Shown: piece by piece, positions 1-7,598 of the stretch | How the letters are laid out: every line of letters starts with the position of its first letter | Numbering within the stretch: the stretch's first letter is position 1 | Source: BQJD01 sp965652415 | GTDB taxonomy: Bacteria > Pseudomonadota > Gammaproteobacteria > Arenicellales > CAJQKF01 | Assembly: GCA_965652415.1 (NCBI GenBank) | Contig: CBFGVH010000035.1 | Location: 1 to 29,191 of the forward strand | Reading direction: 5' to 3' | Length of the DNA: 29,191 bases | The notes under the pieces: model-generated | Database searches by the model: none | Seen by the model: the letters and a program-made list of their open reading frames with translations, nothing else | What the model was told of the DNA's origin: nothing | Program-made: the position numbers and the translations under genes

Positions 1-2
1 TG

Positions 3-104
3 CCGCGGGAGACGCCGGTCGCGGTGCTCACGCCTCCCTCGGTGGTGAACGTGCTTCGTGCAGGCTACCGGCCGTTGCTGCATCCCAGCGCCCGTTTGCG
101 CTGA
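3..104 (+). CDS. C-terminal end of an unidentified protein (5' part outside window)
   Basis: An open frame runs from the window edge to a TGA at 102-104 and encodes about 33 residues, ending in ...VLRAGYRPLLHPSARLR. The stretch has a protein-like mix of hydrophobic and charged residues and no internal stop, and a plausible promoter for the next gene follows it, so I read it as the 3' end of a real upstream gene. I do not recognise the family. It could also be chance read-through in high-GC sequence. Confidence 0.4.
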   Translation, partial: PRETPVAVLTPPSVVNVLRAGYRPLLHPSARLR

Positions 105-169
105 GGTCGGCGGGCGGGCCGGTTCCTCCCGAAACACGTCCACCCCGGCGCCGATCCCCGGAACGATTG

Positions 170-198
170 TTGTGCGTCCCGGCAAGGAGGAATATAGT
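170..198 (+). promoter_or_regulatory. Candidate sigma70-type promoter of the acetamidase-family gene
   Basis: A TTGTGC -35 box (170-175) and a TATAGT -10 box (193-198, 5 of 6 consensus bases) are separated by 17 bp. The predicted start near 205 leaves a leader of about 40 nt before the ATG at 244. The -35 is weak (3 of 6). Assigned by eye only. Confidence 0.35.
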
Positions 199-243
199 TT
201 CCCTCCCCCTCGACGTTTTCCCGCCATCAATCGGAGGTGCGAC

Positions 244-1503
244 ATGAAAACGACGAAACCCCTGTATCTTCGAATTCTCCTCGCCGTCGGCATGGCGACC
301 TTCCCCTGGACCGCCGGCGCCGATACGACCGATCAGAAATGGCAGGATAAGGTCGTGGTCGCCAAGCAGGGAAGTCACTGCGTCGACGATCCCAACTGCT
401 TCAACCGCTACCACTTCGCCATCGAACCGGTAGCCACTGCGAGTCCCGGACAATTCATCGTGTTCGAGACCCGCGACGCGCTTGACAGTGATCTCGGTCT
501 CGATTCGATCGCGGACGACGTCACCGCCATCGACCTGAACCTGGTGCACCCGATGACCGGCCCGGTTCATATCGAGGGTGCCGAGCGGGGCGACGTGCTG
601 GTGGTCGAACTGGTGGATATCGCGCCGGACGAATACGGCTACACGGTGATCGTCCCCGGCTTCGGCTTCCTGCGCGACCGGTACACCGAGCCCTACGTGG
701 TGAACTGGAAGCTCAGCCGGCTCGCCGCTACTTCCGAGCAGATGCCGGGCGTGCGAATCCCGATGGCGGCGTTCATGGGGTCGGTCGGCGTGCTGCCGGG
801 CGAGCCTGAGGTGACGGCGTGGCTCGCGCGTGAACGCCAGCTCGGCGAAGCGGGCGGCGTGGCGCTGCCGCCGCAGCCGGTCGGCGCCCTGCCGGCGGAC
901 ATCTGCGGGCCCGAGGGCAGCGGCAAGGACCACTGCCTGCGCACGATTCCTCCGCGCGAGAACGGCGGCAACATGGACGTGCAGCAGATGCAGGTCGGCA
1001 CCCGCTTGATGCTGCCCTGCTTCGTCGACGGCTGCGGCCTGTTCGTCGGCGACGTCCACTACGCGCAGGGTGACGGCGAGGTTTCCGGTACCGCGATCGA
1101 GATGGGTGCGGTCGTCACCGTGCGCACCGAGGTGCTCAAGGGCAAGGGCAGCGACATCACCTCGCCGCATTTCGAGGGTGGCGACCAGCTGAAGTACATC
1201 GCGCCCAACAACTTCTATGCCACCGTCGGTTTTCCGCTCAAGGCGAGCGGCGAGATTCCGCCCACCCACAGCTACATCGACGGCGAGCGCATCGGCAGCC
1301 TCGAGAACCTGTCGGAAGACCTGTCGCTGGCGGCGCGCGCGGCCCTGATCGACATGATCGACTACATCCAGCGCGAGCACGGACTGAGCGCCGAGCAGGC
1401 ATACATCCTTTCGAGCGTCGCCGTGGATCTCGTCATCGGCCAGGTGGTGGACGTGCCGAACTACACGGTGTCGGCGATCCTCGATCTGGACGTGTTCGAG
1501 TAA
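244..1503 (+). CDS. Exported acetamidase/formamidase-family protein
   Basis: A 419-residue member of the FmdA/AmdA family, whose characterised members hydrolyse short amides to acid plus ammonia. The ATG at 244 is chosen because CGGAGGTG lies just upstream and a classic Sec signal peptide follows (about residues 1-26, ending TAGA before DTTD); the frame is open further upstream but not protein-like. Family hallmarks seen are HPMTGPVHIEGAERGD, GGNMDVQQMQVGTRLMLP, GDVHYAQGDGE and the late SSVAVDLVIGQVVDVPNY segment. Most acetamidases are cytoplasmic, so the signal peptide suggests periplasmic action on an amide not yet imported. The next gene starts 11 bp downstream and is also exported, so the pair is probably one transcript. 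The family is clear; the substrate is not. Confidence 0.9.
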   Translation: MKTTKPLYLRILLAVGMATFPWTAGADTTDQKWQDKVVVAKQGSHCVDDPNCFNRYHFAIEPVATASPGQFIVFETRDALDSDLGLDSIADDVTAIDLNLVHPMTGPVHIEGAERGDVLVVELVDIAPDEYGYTVIVPGFGFLRDRYTEPYVVNWKLSRLAATSEQMPGVRIPMAAFMGSVGVLPGEPEVTAWLARERQLGEAGGVALPPQPVGALPADICGPEGSGKDHCLRTIPPRENGGNMDVQQMQVGTRLMLPCFVDGCGLFVGDVHYAQGDGEVSGTAIEMGAVVTVRTEVLKGKGSDITSPHFEGGDQLKYIAPNNFYATVGFPLKASGEIPPTHSYIDGERIGSLENLSEDLSLAARAALIDMIDYIQREHGLSAEQAYILSSVAVDLVIGQVVDVPNYTVSAILDLDVFE

Positions 1504-1514
1504 GCCGCCTCGCC

Positions 1515-2063
1515 GTGCAAAGACGACGGTTGCTCCGCGCCACACTGCTCGGCGCCGCCTGGTGGTGCGGCGCCGGGCATACGCCGTATCGGCAGTGGCG
1601 GGTGTACCGCCAGAAACACCTGCTGATCGGTTCCTCGCGCGCCGACCCGGCGAGCTACGACCTCGCCCGGCAGGTAGCCGGCGTGCTCGTGCGCGAGTTG
1701 CCGGACAGCCGCGCCCGCAGCAGCCGCGCGCCGGACCAGCGCCGCATCGCCAGCCTGCTTGCATCCGACCAGTGGCAGGTGGCGGTGCTCCTGCGCGACG
1801 ATGCGCTCGACCTCGCCCGGGGGCGCGGGATGTTCGAGCCGGTCGGCCCGGTGCCGCTGTCGGTCCTGTTCGCGATGGACGAGCATCTGCTCGTCAGCAG
1901 GCCCGACTTTCCCGGCCGCCATGCCTGGCTCGTCGTGCAGGTGTTGGCGGAACACGCGAACGAGATGGCCGGTGCGCGCCCGCTCGACGGTCCGGTGGAC
2001 ATTATCCCGCTGCATCCAGGCGCGCTTGCCCATGCTCGCGGGGAGGAACCACCTCCATCGTGA
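1515..2063 (+). CDS. Short exported protein, possibly a reduced TAXI-like solute-binding protein
   Basis: A 182-residue frame starting with GTG 11 bp after the acetamidase-family gene; no Shine-Dalgarno sequence is obvious, consistent with coupled translation. The N-terminus MQRRRLLRATLLGAAWW resembles an export signal with clustered arginines. KHLLIGSSRADPASYDLA and the late PLHPGALAHARGE segment resemble the start and end of TAXI-type TRAP binding proteins, which bind small anions in the periplasm. The usual length there is about 320 residues, so this is about half size: a minimal relative, a degenerate copy, or an unrelated protein. No TRAP permease gene lies beside it. Other frames here read like shadows (Arg/Pro/Ala-rich), so I favour this one. 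Function unknown. Confidence 0.6.
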   Translation: MQRRRLLRATLLGAAWWCGAGHTPYRQWRVYRQKHLLIGSSRADPASYDLARQVAGVLVRELPDSRARSSRAPDQRRIASLLASDQWQVAVLLRDDALDLARGRGMFEPVGPVPLSVLFAMDEHLLVSRPDFPGRHAWLVVQVLAEHANEMAGARPLDGPVDIIPLHPGALAHARGEEPPPS

Positions 2064-2112
2064 GTTGCCCCATGACGAGCCGGCCCGGCGTCCGCGTCGC
2101 GTGTCGCTTCGT

Positions 2113-3291
2113 CTATCCCGGCGCCAGCTCGCGAAACGCCGGCAGCGCGCGCCCGATCATCTCGTCGTTGGCGGTCAGGCACATGCGGAAATGGCCGGGG
2201 GTGTCGAGGATGCTGCCCGGCATGACGAACACGTCGCGGTCGGCGAGCGCATCGAAGAAGGCCGCGTCGTCGCCGCCCGGCGCCTTGCCGAACAGGTAGA
2301 AGGTGCCTTCGGGCGGGGCGAACTCGTAGCCGAGCGGCTCGAGCTCGGACAGGACGCGGTCGCGGCGCCGGGTCAGTGCAGCCATGTCGATGGAAAGATG
2401 CTCCAGGTCCGGTACGGCGTACTGCATGACCGCGTTGGGGAAGGTCCAGCCGAGCGCCATCTGGGTGCTGAACATGGCGCCCGCGAGTGCCTTTCGTTCC
2501 GGGTCGGGCATCAGCGGGGAGACGGCGAGGTAGCCGAGCCGCTGTCCCGGTGCCAGCAGTACCTTGCCGTAGCTGTAGTCGATCAGGGTCCAGGGATAGA
2601 CCGCCGCCGGGCTCGTGAAGCCGATGCCGTCGAAGCGGATGCGACGGTACGGTTCGTCCGACAGCAGGAATATCCGGCGGCCGATGCGTGTCGAGGCGCG
2701 TTCGAGCAGATCGGCCAGGGATTCAAGCTCGGAGCGCGAATAGACCCGGCCGGTCGGGTTGTGCGGCGAGTTGACGATCACCATGCCGGTGCGCGGGCCG
2801 ATGGCGGCGTCGATGGCGTCGATATCGAGGTCGAAGCGCGCCGGGTCGAGCCGGGCCCGCACCGCCTTCGCGTCAGCCATCAGGAGCGTCGCCTCGTAGC
2901 AGAACCACCCCGGCACCGGGATCACGCACTCGTCGCCCGGTGACAGCACGAGGCGAATCGCCAGCGCGATGGCGCCGAAGGCGCCCGCGGTCATGGCGAT
3001 GTCGTCGGGTTCGAAGGCGAGGCCTAGTTCCTCCGTCAAACTCCTCGCCAGGTACTCGCGCGGCGCCTGCTCGCTGGTCTTGTAGGCGAACCAGTCCTTG
3101 TTGACCGGATCGGCGTGACGGTGAATGGCGTCGACCAATCCCCCCAGGGGAAACTCGTGGGGATTGCCGAAGGTGAAATCAGCGATTCCAGGGTCGCCGC
3201 GCCGCCGGCCGTAGCGGGAGTCGAAGTAAAACGACTGGACGGGCTCGAAACTGGCGGCGGCCGCCAGCGTTCTCGAAGGTAGCGCGAACAT
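2113..3291 (-). CDS. PLP-dependent class I/II aminotransferase
   Basis: A 392-residue fold-type I aminotransferase of the aspartate aminotransferase superfamily, moving an amino group between an amino acid or amine and a 2-oxo acid. Seen: the VVNSPHNPTG segment, the SDEPYRRIRF segment bearing the PLP-pyridine Asp, and SYGKVLLAPGQRLGY in which Lys243 should form the Schiff base. The ATG at 3291 is preferred over an upstream in-frame ATG because GGGAGG lies 8 nt before it and the protein-like sequence begins there. It is the last gene of the minus-strand operon, 94 bp after the RpiR regulator, a gap that may hold a weak secondary promoter (TTGCCG-18-TACATT). Its position suggests it deaminates whatever the C45 hydrolase releases. 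Substrate is not predictable from sequence. Confidence 0.92.
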   Translation of the reverse strand: MFALPSRTLAAAASFEPVQSFYFDSRYGRRRGDPGIADFTFGNPHEFPLGGLVDAIHRHADPVNKDWFAYKTSEQAPREYLARSLTEELGLAFEPDDIAMTAGAFGAIALAIRLVLSPGDECVIPVPGWFCYEATLLMADAKAVRARLDPARFDLDIDAIDAAIGPRTGMVIVNSPHNPTGRVYSRSELESLADLLERASTRIGRRIFLLSDEPYRRIRFDGIGFTSPAAVYPWTLIDYSYGKVLLAPGQRLGYLAVSPLMPDPERKALAGAMFSTQMALGWTFPNAVMQYAVPDLEHLSIDMAALTRRRDRVLSELEPLGYEFAPPEGTFYLFGKAPGGDDAAFFDALADRDVFVMPGSILDTPGHFRMCLTANDEMIGRALPAFRELAPG

Positions 3292-3385
3292 GGCGGCGTT
3301 CCTCCCGCGATCGCTCGATGTTGTGCGAGCGCGAATGTAGTCGGGAACGACACCATACGGCAAGGGGCGGCAAGTGGCCGCGCAG

Positions 3386-4306
3386 TCAGCCGGTTTCGAT
3401 GTTCAACTCGGCAATCAGGCGCTCGCGCCCGGCCAGTGCCTTGAGTGCACGATTCCCGAGCTCGCGCGCCACGAGGTTCAGCAGCCCCTCGCAGAAGACC
3501 ACGTAGGCGCCCATGCTGTTGGAATAGAAGCTGCTGTGGTGGGGCACGAAGAACACGTGCGTCGCCGGCGGCACCAGCGGCGAGGCGCGCGAGTCGGTGA
3601 TGGCGATCACGGTCTGGCCGTTGTTGGCCGCGACCTCGCCGACCTCGGCCACGCTGCGGGTGTACGGTGCGCAGCTCGCCACCAACACCACGTCGCCGCG
3701 TTCGAGCTGGGACAGGCCCTCGGCGACGCCGAGGCGCGGCGCGTCCAGCAGGGCGACGTCCGAGCGGACCATGCCGAGGCAGTAGGTCAGAAAGCTCGCC
3801 AGTGCGTGGAACTGGCGCACGCCGTGGATGCGCACCCGACGCGCCTTTGCCAGCAGCTTCACCGCGCCCTTGAGCGAGGCGCTATCGAGCTGCGCGATGC
3901 ACTCCTCCACGTTGGCCGCGGTCTGGGCGGCGAGTTGCTCGAACCCGGCGGCCTCGGTGTTGGCCGGCGCGCGCGCGGCGAGCAGGCGGCCGGCCTGGCG
4001 GCTGTAGAAGTAGCGCTGTTCGTCGGCGATGGCGGCGCGGAAGACGTCCTGGAAATCGCTGAAGCCGTCGTAGCCGAGGCGCCTGGCCAGCCGCGACAGC
4101 GTCGACGGGTTGATGCCGAGCTGCTCGGCGAGCGCGGAGATGGAGCGCACCGCGGACTGCTCGGGCGCCTCGACCAGCTTGAAGAAGACCTCGAGGGTCT
4201 TGCTGCCGAGCGAGACCGGCGCCTCGCCGCGACCGATACTGAGTGCGAAGGCGCGCAGTTCGTCGAGTGTGGCGGGGGGTGGGCGGCGTTTACGGTTTCC
4301 GGGCAT
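3386..4306 (-). CDS. MurR/RpiR-family transcriptional regulator with SIS domain
   Basis: A 306-residue regulator. The N-terminal winged helix-turn-helix (about residues 12-95) contains ISALAEQLGINPSTLSRLARRLGYDGFSDFQ, seen here in pieces as SALAEQLGI and STLSRLARRLG. A sugar-isomerase (SIS) effector domain follows at about 130-270 (RVRIHGVRQFHAL, then DVVLVASCAPYTRSVAEVG). RpiR proteins sense phosphosugars or other small metabolites and often control neighbouring transport operons. The ATG at 4306 has AAGG upstream and lies 14 nt after the stop of the C45 gene, so it is co-transcribed with the transporter and hydrolase and probably autoregulates the operon. A candidate operator is the TTTGC-N5-GCAAA dyad at 7646-7660, which is a guess. 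Confidence 0.92.
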   Translation of the reverse strand: MPGNRKRRPPPATLDELRAFALSIGRGEAPVSLGSKTLEVFFKLVEAPEQSAVRSISALAEQLGINPSTLSRLARRLGYDGFSDFQDVFRAAIADEQRYFYSRQAGRLLAARAPANTEAAGFEQLAAQTAANVEECIAQLDSASLKGAVKLLAKARRVRIHGVRQFHALASFLTYCLGMVRSDVALLDAPRLGVAEGLSQLERGDVVLVASCAPYTRSVAEVGEVAANNGQTVIAITDSRASPLVPPATHVFFVPHHSSFYSNSMGAYVVFCEGLLNLVARELGNRALKALAGRERLIAELNIETG

Positions 4307-4320
4307 CGGGGGTTACCTTG

Positions 4321-5379
4321 TCAGGCCGCGGCCGGAGACGACCCCTGCCGCGAGGCGAAGCATGCGGCGCCGTTTCTCGTATCGTAGACGCACCAGTCGA
4401 GCGAGTCGGACCCGACGCGGAACACGGCGCTGGCCAACGTGTTTTCGACGTCCTCGTCGTCCGGGTCGCTGCGGTAGACGGGGAATCGGGACTCGCCAGT
4501 ATCCCACAGGATGCGCCGGGCGCGCTCCGCCGGCTCGAGGCTGCCGGTCTCGTCCAGCAGTTCGGTGCCGCGTCGCTGACGGCTGGCCGAGGAGCCGGTG
4601 ATGATCTGGGGCGTCTGCCCGGTGCTCGAGTGCACGAGGTGGTTGGCGTGGATGTCCGGGCGCCGGATTTCCCTGACCGAAACCTTCTCGGCGGTGAACT
4701 CGACGCCGACCAGGCGCGGGTCGCCCACCATGGCCAACGTCAGGTGGAAGGCGCCGGCGCGCGGGCCGGCGGTGAGCGTCGCGAGCGCGGAGTCGAGGTC
4801 GTCGGCGTCGAGCAGGGCCCGGGTGAGGACCATCCTCGGCGCCCCGGCGCCGACGTCGAGCGCGCGAATGTTGTTGACGGTCATGACGATGCCGGCCGAG
4901 GTCGCCGCGAACGTGTGTCCGGGCAGGGAGCCCGGATACACGAATGCCGTGAAACTGTTGCCGTCGTCGGGCGTGACGTGCGCCAGCGCGCAGTGGCCGG
5001 CGAAGCCGGGGTCGCCGTCCTCGTTGTGGCCGATCACGTGGGGCGACCCGGGCAGTTGCACCGTGGTGCAGCCGTCCGGGGCGAAGGCGCCGATGTCGCC
5101 GCGGCAGTTCCACAGGAACACGTCTTCCATGGGCAGTTCGAGACCGGCGGCGAGGCCCTCGAGCTCGGCCCAGTAGCGCGGGAAGCGGTCCCGGACGATG
5201 GCGGTCATGCCCGCGATGCGCGGATCGGCGCGCCGCCGCGTCAGTTCCTGCCACGCCGCTGAATGCAGCAGGTGTCCGTGCACCGCCTCGCGGGCGAAAC
5301 GGCCGAGAGCCTCTCCCCTCTCGCGGGCGCTGCCAAAGATCGTGATGCGCCGCAGCGCACCGGCGCCGTCAGGCGACAT
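4321..5379 (-). CDS. C45-family amidohydrolase (penicillin acyltransferase/carcinine hydrolase-like)
   Basis: A 352-residue member of the C45 N-terminal-nucleophile family (isopenicillin-N acyltransferase, insect Tan, carcinine hydrolase-like proteins), which self-cleave before a Cys and then hydrolyse or transfer an acyl amide. The expected processing point is the DGCTTV motif, placing the nucleophile at Cys104; WNCRGD before it and IGHNEDGDP after it fit the family. The ATG at 5379 overlaps the end of the ATPase gene by 11 bp, implying translational coupling. No signal peptide is seen, so it should act in the cytoplasm on a compound delivered by the adjacent amino-acid-type ABC importer. 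Likely substrate class: N-acyl or beta-alanyl amino compounds (inference). A beta-lactam acyltransferase role is less likely in this setting. Confidence 0.85.
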   Translation of the reverse strand: MSPDGAGALRRITIFGSARERGEALGRFAREAVHGHLLHSAAWQELTRRRADPRIAGMTAIVRDRFPRYWAELEGLAAGLELPMEDVFLWNCRGDIGAFAPDGCTTVQLPGSPHVIGHNEDGDPGFAGHCALAHVTPDDGNSFTAFVYPGSLPGHTFAATSAGIVMTVNNIRALDVGAGAPRMVLTRALLDADDLDSALATLTAGPRAGAFHLTLAMVGDPRLVGVEFTAEKVSVREIRRPDIHANHLVHSSTGQTPQIITGSSASRQRRGTELLDETGSLEPAERARRILWDTGESRFPVYRSDPDDEDVENTLASAVFRVGSDSLDWCVYDTRNGAACFASRQGSSPAAA

Positions 5380-6097
5380 GCTGCAGGAAGTCCTTGAGGC
5401 GAGGGTTCTTCGGATCGATGAGAAGCTCATGGGGCACGCCGTCGACGGATACCTTGCCGCCCTCCATGAAGATCAGCCGGGTTCCGACATGGCGCGCGAA
5501 GGACATCTCGTGGGTAACCACGATCATGGTCATGCCTTCCTCGGCGAGCGCCTGCATGACGCGCAGTACCTCGTGGCGCAGCTCCGGGTCGAGCGCGGAC
5601 GTCGGCTCGTCGAACAGCATCACCTTGGGCTTGACGGCGAGGGCGCGGGCGATGGCGACGCGCTGCTGCTGGCCGCCCGACAGCTCGCCGGGATAGTGAT
5701 TGACGCGATCGGCGAGGCCGACCTTGGCAAGCATGTCGACGGCGAGATCGCGAGACTTCTCGCGCGACAGGCCGCGCACGTGGCGCGGCCCGAAGGCGAC
5801 GTTGTCCAGCGCGGTGAGCTGCGGGAACAGGTTGAACTGCTGGAACACCATGCCCGCCTCCTGGCGAATCAGGCGCACGCGCGAACGCGACTCGCGCACG
5901 CTGATACCATCCACCAGCAGGTCGCCGCCGTCGATGGTCTCGAGCGCGTTGATGCAGCGAAGCAGGGTGGACTTGCCGGACCCCGACGGGCCGATGACCA
6001 CCACCACCTCCTTCTCGGCGATGGCGAGGTCGATGCCGTCGAGCACGCGCAGCGTGCCGAACTTCTTGGTCACGTTCTTGAATTCGACGATGGTCAT
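5369..6097 (-). CDS. Polar amino-acid ABC importer, ATP-binding protein
   Basis: A 242-residue GlnQ/HisP-type ATPase powering import. Seen: Walker A GPSGSGKST (about residue 34 onwards), Q-loop MVFQQFNLFPQ, signature LSGGQQQRVAIARAL, Walker B VMLFDEPTSALD, and switch His in VVTHEM. The start is the ATG at 6097, whose ATGA overlaps the permease stop by 4 bp; the longer open frame upstream is an out-of-frame shadow of the permease gene. The gene overlaps the following C45 gene by 11 bp. The length matches the stand-alone ATPases of the polar amino-acid uptake family. Confidence 0.95.
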   Translation of the reverse strand: MTIVEFKNVTKKFGTLRVLDGIDLAIAEKEVVVVIGPSGSGKSTLLRCINALETIDGGDLLVDGISVRESRSRVRLIRQEAGMVFQQFNLFPQLTALDNVAFGPRHVRGLSREKSRDLAVDMLAKVGLADRVNHYPGELSGGQQQRVAIARALAVKPKVMLFDEPTSALDPELRHEVLRVMQALAEEGMTMIVVTHEMSFARHVGTRLIFMEGGKVSVDGVPHELLIDPKNPRLKDFLQHVA

Positions 6098-6750
6098 AGC
6101 ATTCGCATCCGTCGTTCGGTGATGCGCAGGACCAGCGTCAGTGTTCCCGTCATCACGAGGTAGAGGATCGCCACCGCCGACCAGACCTCGACCGCCCTGA
6201 AGTTGGCGGCCATGATCTCCTGGCCCTGGCGGGTCAGCTCGCCGACGCCGATGACGATGAACAGCGAGGTGTCCTTGAGGCTGACGATGCACTGGTTGCC
6301 GAGCGGCGGAATCATGCGCCGGAAGGCAACCGGGCCCACCACGTAGAACAGCACCTTCCACATGGGAAGCCCGAGCGCAAGACCCGCCTCGCGCAGCCCC
6401 TTGTGCACCGAGAGGAAGGCGCCGCGCACGATCTCGGCGATGTACGCGCCGGAATTGATCACGATGGCGGTGACGGCGGCGGTGATGGGGTCGACGCGGA
6501 TCTCGGCCAGGGTAGGCAGCGCGAAGTAGATGAACATCACCTGCACCACGATGGGGGTGCCCCGGATCAGCTCGATATAGGCAAACGCGGCCGAGTTCAG
6601 GAACGCATTGCCGTAGGCGCGCATCAACCCTGAAAGGACGCCGACCAGCAGTCCGCCGGCGAGGCCGACGACGGTGATGATCACGGTCAGCTGCGCCCCT
6701 TTCAGCAGGGAGGGCAGCGAGTCGATGATTACAGACCACTCGAATTCCAT
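6094..6750 (-). CDS. Polar amino-acid ABC importer, permease
   Basis: A 218-residue HisM/GlnP-type inner-membrane permease with about five hydrophobic segments and the ATPase-docking EAA loop (REAGLALGLPMWKVL) in the C-terminal half. LIRGTPIVVQVMFIYF is typical of the family. Only one permease gene is present, so it should homodimerise. The start at 6750 has a strong AAGGAGG. The 101 bp separating it from the binding-protein gene hold a strong hairpin (6812-6834). The stop overlaps the ATPase start by 4 bp. Confidence 0.95.
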   Translation of the reverse strand: MEFEWSVIIDSLPSLLKGAQLTVIITVVGLAGGLLVGVLSGLMRAYGNAFLNSAAFAYIELIRGTPIVVQVMFIYFALPTLAEIRVDPITAAVTAIVINSGAYIAEIVRGAFLSVHKGLREAGLALGLPMWKVLFYVVGPVAFRRMIPPLGNQCIVSLKDTSLFIVIGVGELTRQGQEIMAANFRAVEVWSAVAILYLVMTGTLTLVLRITERRMRML

Positions 6751-6811
6751 CGTCTTCCTCCTTCAGTGCCGGCCGGCGCCCGCGGGCGGGTGTGACCGGA
6801 TGTGAAGACGG

Positions 6812-6834
6812 GCGCCGGGCGGCTCGCCCGGCGC
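6812..6834 (-). other. Strong intercistronic hairpin between binding-protein and permease genes
   Basis: GCGCCGGGC and GCCCGGCGC form a perfect 9-bp stem around a 5-nt loop. No T-run follows on the minus strand, so it is not a standard intrinsic terminator. Position and shape fit an RNA-stabilising or partial-termination hairpin that raises binding-protein yield over membrane components, as known for malE-malF and similar operons. Confidence 0.6.
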
Positions 6835-6851
6835 TCGCGGCCGCAAAGGCC

Positions 6852-7598
6852 TCAGCTCTTCGGCTCGGCGCCGAACCACTTCTTGTAGATGGCGTTGTAG
6901 CGGCCGTCGGCCTTCATGGCCTTGAGGGCTTCGTTCACCCTGGGGACGAGCTCGCTGCCCTTTGGAAAGGCGATGCCGTACTCGTGCGCCATCATCTGCT
7001 CACCGACCGCCTTCACCCTGCCGCCGCCCGCGGTGGCGATGTAGTACAGGACGTTGGGCGTGTCGTGCATGGCGGCGTCCACCCGCCCGGTCTGCAGCTC
7101 GAGGTAGGCGTTGTCGATGTTGGGGAACAGGCGCAGTTCCGTTTCCTTGAAATGCTCCTTGGCGTAGTCCGTGGCCGAGGTGCCGGTCTTCACCGCCAGG
7201 GTTTTGCCCTTCAGGTCCTCGTAGCCCTGGATGGAGCTGTCGACGGGGACCATCAGCAGGAAGCCGCTGTCGTAGTAGCCGTCGGAGAAGTCGATGACCT
7301 GCTTGCGCTCGTCCTTGATGGTGATGCCGGCCAGGGCGACGTCGACCTGTTTCGTCTGCAGCGCCGGGATGATGCCGCCGAAGTCCATCGGCTGCAGTTT
7401 GTAGGTCACGCCGAGGTCCTTGGCGATCTCGTCCCACATGTCGATGTCGAAGCCGACGTACTTGTCGCCTTCCTTGAACTCGAAGGGGACGAAGGCGGTG
7501 TCGGTGGCGACGATGAGATCGTCGGCAGCGGCGCCCTGGGTGAAAGTGAGCGACGCTACGATCGCGGCCAAAGAGAACGATACGAACCTGTTTTTCAT
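6852..7598 (-). CDS. Polar amino-acid ABC importer, periplasmic binding protein
   Basis: A 248-residue family 3 extracellular solute-binding protein (GlnH/HisJ-like). The ATG at 7598 is chosen because GGAGACAGGATC precedes it and a Sec signal peptide follows (MKNRFVSFSLAAIVASL..., cleavage after about Ala25). Family features: TDTAFVPFEFKEGDKYVGFDIDMW at the mature N-terminus (seen as FVPFEF and GFDIDMW), the hinge segment DVALAGITIKDERKQVIDFS, and VKTGTSATDYAKEHF. It leads the six-gene operon and defines its cargo as a small amino-acid-like molecule. The Arg in the DERK segment could bind a ligand carboxylate. The exact ligand cannot be read from sequence. Confidence 0.95.
   Translation of the reverse strand: MKNRFVSFSLAAIVASLTFTQGAAADDLIVATDTAFVPFEFKEGDKYVGFDIDMWDEIAKDLGVTYKLQPMDFGGIIPALQTKQVDVALAGITIKDERKQVIDFSDGYYDSGFLLMVPVDSSIQGYEDLKGKTLAVKTGTSATDYAKEHFKETELRLFPNIDNAYLELQTGRVDAAMHDTPNVLYYIATAGGGRVKAVGEQMMAHEYGIAFPKGSELVPRVNEALKAMKADGRYNAIYKKWFGAEPKS

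Noticed and set aside
28..1764. Long minus-strand open frame opposite the acetamidase-family gene
   Set aside because: Composition is Arg/Ala/His/Asp-rich without motifs, typical of the antisense of a high-GC gene; the plus-strand gene has a ribosome site, signal peptide and family motifs.
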